This document shows, piece by piece, positions 61,086 through 64,000 of a stretch of DNA of 64,000 nt. Within the stretch, counting starts at the first letter, position 1, and each line of letters opens with the position of its first letter. Made by a program: the position numbers and the translations under genes. The DNA is from Hohaiivirga grylli (GTDB lineage Bacteria; Pseudomonadota; Alphaproteobacteria; Rhizobiales; Beijerinckiaceae). The stretch lies in assembly GCF_039655745.1 (NCBI RefSeq), contig NZ_JBBYXI010000002.1, positions 620,001 to 684,000 on the forward strand, in the 5' to 3' direction. Under the pieces are notes generated by a model that did no database searches, was not told the DNA's origin, and saw only the letters and a list, made by a program, of their open reading frames with translations.

Positions 61086-64000
61086 ATGACGACTCTCGAC
61101 GACCTTTTCAATCGCGCTAAAGCGGGTGATCCAACAGCTCGTGTTATCACCGTTCGCGGGGCGCGTGAGCATAACCTTAAAAACGTCGATCTGATGATCC
61201 CGCGGGATAGTTTTACCGTTTTCACCGGGCTTTCTGGCTCGGGTAAATCGTCATTGGCATTTGATACCATCTACGCTGAAGGTCAGCGTCGTTATGTTGA
61301 ATCCCTCTCAGCTTATGCCCGCCAGTTTCTGGAGATGATGCAGAAGCCGGATGTTGACCAGATTGACGGACTTTCTCCGGCCATTTCAATCGAGCAGAAG
61401 ACAACCTCGAACAATCCACGTTCAACGGTCGGCACAGTCACGGAAATCTACGATTATATGCGCCTGTTATGGGCACGTGTTGGTATTCCTTACTCTCCAG
61501 CAACAGGCCTGCCGATTGAAAGCCAGACAGTCAGCCAGATGGTTGATCGTATTCTTGAGTTGCCGGAAAAAACACGCCTTTTTCTGCTGGCCCCAATTGT
61601 ACGTGGTCGCAAAGGCGAATACCGGAAAGAACTGGCCGATCTCCAGAAGAAAGGCTTTCAGCGCGTCAAGATTGATGGCACGTACTATGAGATCGACGAA
61701 ACACCGGCTTTAGACAAGAAACTGAAGCATGAAATTGATGTGGTCGTTGATCGTATTGTTGTGCGCGCTGATATTGGTTCAAGACTTGCGGAATCCCTTG
61801 AAACAGCTCTTGAACTCGCAGAAGGCATTGCTGTTGCAGAATATGCAGACGACAAGGATGAGAAAGGTAATGCCAAGCGTATTACCTTCTCTTCCAAATT
61901 TGCCTGCCCTGTTTCAGGCTTTACAATTCCTGAAATCGAACCACGCCTGTTCTCATTTAATAACCCTTATGGTGCCTGCCCCACCTGTTCCGGCATTGGC
62001 CACCAGATGCGAATTGCCGATCATCTGGTCATTCCCAATACCAAGCTATCATTGAAGGGTGGTGCCGTTGCACCCTGGGCAAAATCCTCATCCCCCTATT
62101 ACGCTCAAACCTTCAATGCGTTGGCCAAACATTATGGCTTTAAAATTACAACGCCTTGGGAAGATTTGCCGGAAGCTGCTCAGCACGCCATTCTTCATGG
62201 CTCAGGCAAAGCAGATATCCGTTTCGTATATGAGGATGGCGTCAGGAACTACGAGGTTACAAAGCCATTTGAAGGCATCATCCCCAACCTCGAACGCAGA
62301 TATAAAGAGACAGATAGTGACTGGGCCCGTGAGGAAATAAGCCGTTATATGAGCGAGACACCCTGCTCGGCCTGTGGCGGAAAAAGACTGAAGCCAGAAG
62401 CTCTTGCTGTTAAAATCTCACAAAAAGATATCAGCGATATTACCTATGTCTCAATTCGCGCAGCACGTGACTGGTTCACCGGCCTGCCAGAGCAGCTGAA
62501 CCAAAAGCAGAATGAGATTGCGTATCGTATTCTCAAGGAAATTAACGAACGCCTCACCTTCCTGCTGGATGTCGGCCTTGAATATCTGACGCTTGCCCGC
62601 TCCTCTGGCACCCTATCAGGTGGTGAAAGCCAGCGTATCCGTCTGGCTTCGCAGATTGGCTCGGGGCTTACAGGCGTTCTCTATGTGCTCGATGAACCTT
62701 CAATCGGGCTTCATCAGAGAGATAACGAGCGGCTTCTGGGGACTTTAAAGCGCCTGAGAGATTTGGGTAATACCGTTATCGTGGTTGAGCACGATGAAGA
62801 TGCTATTCTTCAAGCTGACTATGTCTTCGATATTGGCCCTGGCGCGGGTATTCACGGAGGCAATGTTGTCTCTAAAGGAACACCGGAACAGATCAAGGCA
62901 GATCCAAACTCTCTGACCGGACAATATCTGACAGGCAAAAAGTCTGTCAGAACGCCAACAAAACGCCGGAAGCCTCAGAAAGACAGGATGCTTAAGCTAG
63001 TCGGCGCCACTGGAAACAACCTGAAGAATGTAACGGCATCATTCCCGCTTGGCACATTCACCTGCATTACCGGTGTTTCGGGCGGCGGTAAATCCACCCT
63101 CGTACTGGACACTCTTTATAAGGCAGTCGCGCGCCAATTGAATGGTTCAACGATCCATCCGTCTCCGTTTAAGGCGCTTGAAGGCATTGAGAACCTTGAT
63201 AAGGTTATTGATATCGACCAATCACCAATTGGCCGGACACCACGATCAAACCCGGCAACATATATCGGAGCCTTCACCCCTATTCGTGAATGGTTTGCAG
63301 GTCTCCCGGAAGCCAAGGCACGCGGATATCAACCTGGTCGTTTCTCCTTCAACGTTAAGGGCGGCCGTTGTGAAGCGTGTCAGGGTGATGGTGTTATCAA
63401 GATTGAAATGCACTTCCTGCCAGACGTTTATGTGACCTGTGATGTCTGTAAGGGCAAGCGCTATGACCGAGAGACTTTAGAAGTTAAATACCGCGGCAAA
63501 TCCATCTCGGATATTCTGGATATGACAGTTGAAGAAGCCAAGGAGCTGTTCAAGGCTGTACCATCCATTCGTGACAAGATGGAAACCCTGTCACGCGTTG
63601 GCCTCGGCTACATCAAGGTGGGCCAGCAGGCAACAACACTCTCTGGTGGTGAAGCACAACGTGTGAAACTTTCCAAGGAGCTGTCAAAGCGCGCTACTGG
63701 CAGAACACTCTATATTCTGGATGAACCGACAACAGGCCTTCACTTCCATGATGTTGCCAAACTTCTTGAGGTTTTGCACGAGCTTGCAGATCAGGGAAAT
63801 ACAGTACTGGTTATTGAGCACAACCTTGAGGTTATCAAAACAGCTGACTGGGTTATTGATATGGGCCCTGAAGGCGGTGATGGTGGCGGTATGATTGTTG
63901 CAGAAGGTACACCTGAAGATATCAGTAAAAATACCTCAAGCTATACCGGCCACTTCCTCAAAGAAGTTTTGCAGCGACGTCCGGAAACCATGCCGACTGA
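61086..64000 (+). CDS. uvrA: Excinuclease ABC subunit A, 3' end cut by the window
   Basis: About 971 residues are visible and the frame is still open at base 64000, so only a few residues are missing. The first ATP site is GLSGSGKSSLAFD near residue 50 with the following SLSAYARQFLEMM. The second is GVSGGGKSTLVLDTLY near 664. The ABC signatures are SGGESQRIRLA near 515 and LSGGEAQRVKLS near 854. The second zinc module (CEACQGDGV, CDVCKGKRY) is intact; in the first, CPVSG has Ser for the second Cys, as in other alphaproteobacteria. UvrA2 finds DNA damage and loads UvrB. Mfd in this window feeds the same pathway. Confidence 0.97.
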   Translation, partial: MTTLDDLFNRAKAGDPTARVITVRGAREHNLKNVDLMIPRDSFTVFTGLSGSGKSSLAFDTIYAEGQRRYVESLSAYARQFLEMMQKPDVDQIDGLSPAISIEQKTTSNNPRSTVGTVTEIYDYMRLLWARVGIPYSPATGLPIESQTVSQMVDRILELPEKTRLFLLAPIVRGRKGEYRKELADLQKKGFQRVKIDGTYYEIDETPALDKKLKHEIDVVVDRIVVRADIGSRLAESLETALELAEGIAVAEYADDKDEKGNAKRITFSSKFACPVSGFTIPEIEPRLFSFNNPYGACPTCSGIGHQMRIADHLVIPNTKLSLKGGAVAPWAKSSSPYYAQTFNALAKHYGFKITTPWEDLPEAAQHAILHGSGKADIRFVYEDGVRNYEVTKPFEGIIPNLERRYKETDSDWAREEISRYMSETPCSACGGKRLKPEALAVKISQKDISDITYVSIRAARDWFTGLPEQLNQKQNEIAYRILKEINERLTFLLDVGLEYLTLARSSGTLSGGESQRIRLASQIGSGLTGVLYVLDEPSIGLHQRDNERLLGTLKRLRDLGNTVIVVEHDEDAILQADYVFDIGPGAGIHGGNVVSKGTPEQIKADPNSLTGQYLTGKKSVRTPTKRRKPQKDRMLKLVGATGNNLKNVTASFPLGTFTCITGVSGGGKSTLVLDTLYKAVARQLNGSTIHPSPFKALEGIENLDKVIDIDQSPIGRTPRSNPATYIGAFTPIREWFAGLPEAKARGYQPGRFSFNVKGGRCEACQGDGVIKIEMHFLPDVYVTCDVCKGKRYDRETLEVKYRGKSISDILDMTVEEAKELFKAVPSIRDKMETLSRVGLGYIKVGQQATTLSGGEAQRVKLSKELSKRATGRTLYILDEPTTGLHFHDVAKLLEVLHELADQGNTVLVIEHNLEVIKTADWVIDMGPEGGDGGGMIVAEGTPEDISKNTSSYTGHFLKEVLQRRPETMPT

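Noticed and set aside
63998..64000. TGA at the window end as the uvrA stop
   Set aside because: It is out of frame: the uvrA codon boundary falls at 63999, so the gene continues past the window.

Overview
The window is a continuous, gene-dense piece of a bacterial chromosome with moderate GC and mostly alphaproteobacterial gene content. Several signs point to the Hyphomicrobiales (Rhizobiales), probably near Brucellaceae/Bartonellaceae: an IalB-type invasion-associated protein, HspQ, the run gyrA-coaD-two cyclophilins-queA-tgt, the sdhE-mfd/recG-DUF502 arrangement, divergent ssb/uvrA with GTTC-N7-GTTC SOS boxes, and an autotransporter. The genus assignment is inference. I see no rRNA, IS element, prophage or CRISPR array. 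There are two tRNA genes, Ser(UGA) and Lys(UUU).

Layout. 0-4.5 kb: the 3' part of a large autotransporter and a PAP2 lipid phosphatase. 4.5-7.7 kb: mazG, a YdhR-type protein, an alpha/beta hydrolase and a DUF1345 membrane protein. 7.8-15 kb: a tightly coupled minus-strand operon rlpA-dacF-like-tmk-holB-metG-tatD-MBL hydrolase, whose first three junctions are 4-base overlaps. 15.2-19 kb: an accessory patch with a probable small RNA, a secreted PLD nuclease, an HxlR/MFS pair, a TetR/NTF2-like pair and an aldo/keto-reductase remnant. 19-23.1 kb: tRNA-Ser, small proteins, rquA, rimO and pncA. 23.2-27.9 kb: a BMP-type nucleoside ABC importer. 28-32.7 kb: a UbiH-family hydroxylase, hspQ, ialB and a YejA-like binding protein. 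32.7-34.4 kb: a four-gene membrane-protein operon resembling enterobacterial yqjD/yqjE/yqjK. 34.5-44.9 kb: mfd, sdhE, recG, DUF502 and glmS-glmU. 45-48.8 kb: opgG-opgH. 49-54.2 kb: tRNA-Lys, DUF6868, an orphan phosphopantetheinyl transferase, tgt, queA, two cyclophilins and coaD. 54.3-64 kb: gyrA, marC, an M20 peptidase, an L,D-transpeptidase-fold protein, ssb and uvrA (cut by the window end).

How the genes connect. Envelope genes are prominent: RlpA, the DacF-like protein, the YafK-like protein, GlmS/GlmU, PAP2 phosphatase, OpgGH, IalB and the autotransporter. Genome maintenance is represented by Mfd, RecG, UvrA, SSB, GyrA and HolB. RquA, with the UbiH-like hydroxylase and SdhE, suggests a rhodoquinone-capable respiratory chain.

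The most striking observations are: (1) the DacF-like D,D-carboxypeptidase homologue is intact and sits in its conserved operon, but all three catalytic motifs are altered (SxxK is DMNK, SxN is STD, KTG is KSA), so it looks like a penicillin-binding pseudo-enzyme; (2) a clear RquA; (3) an unannotated small-RNA candidate with a strong terminator between rlpA and the PLD gene; (4) SOS boxes on both sides of the ssb/uvrA intergenic region; (5) an aldo/keto reductase tail left in frame behind an NTF2-like gene.
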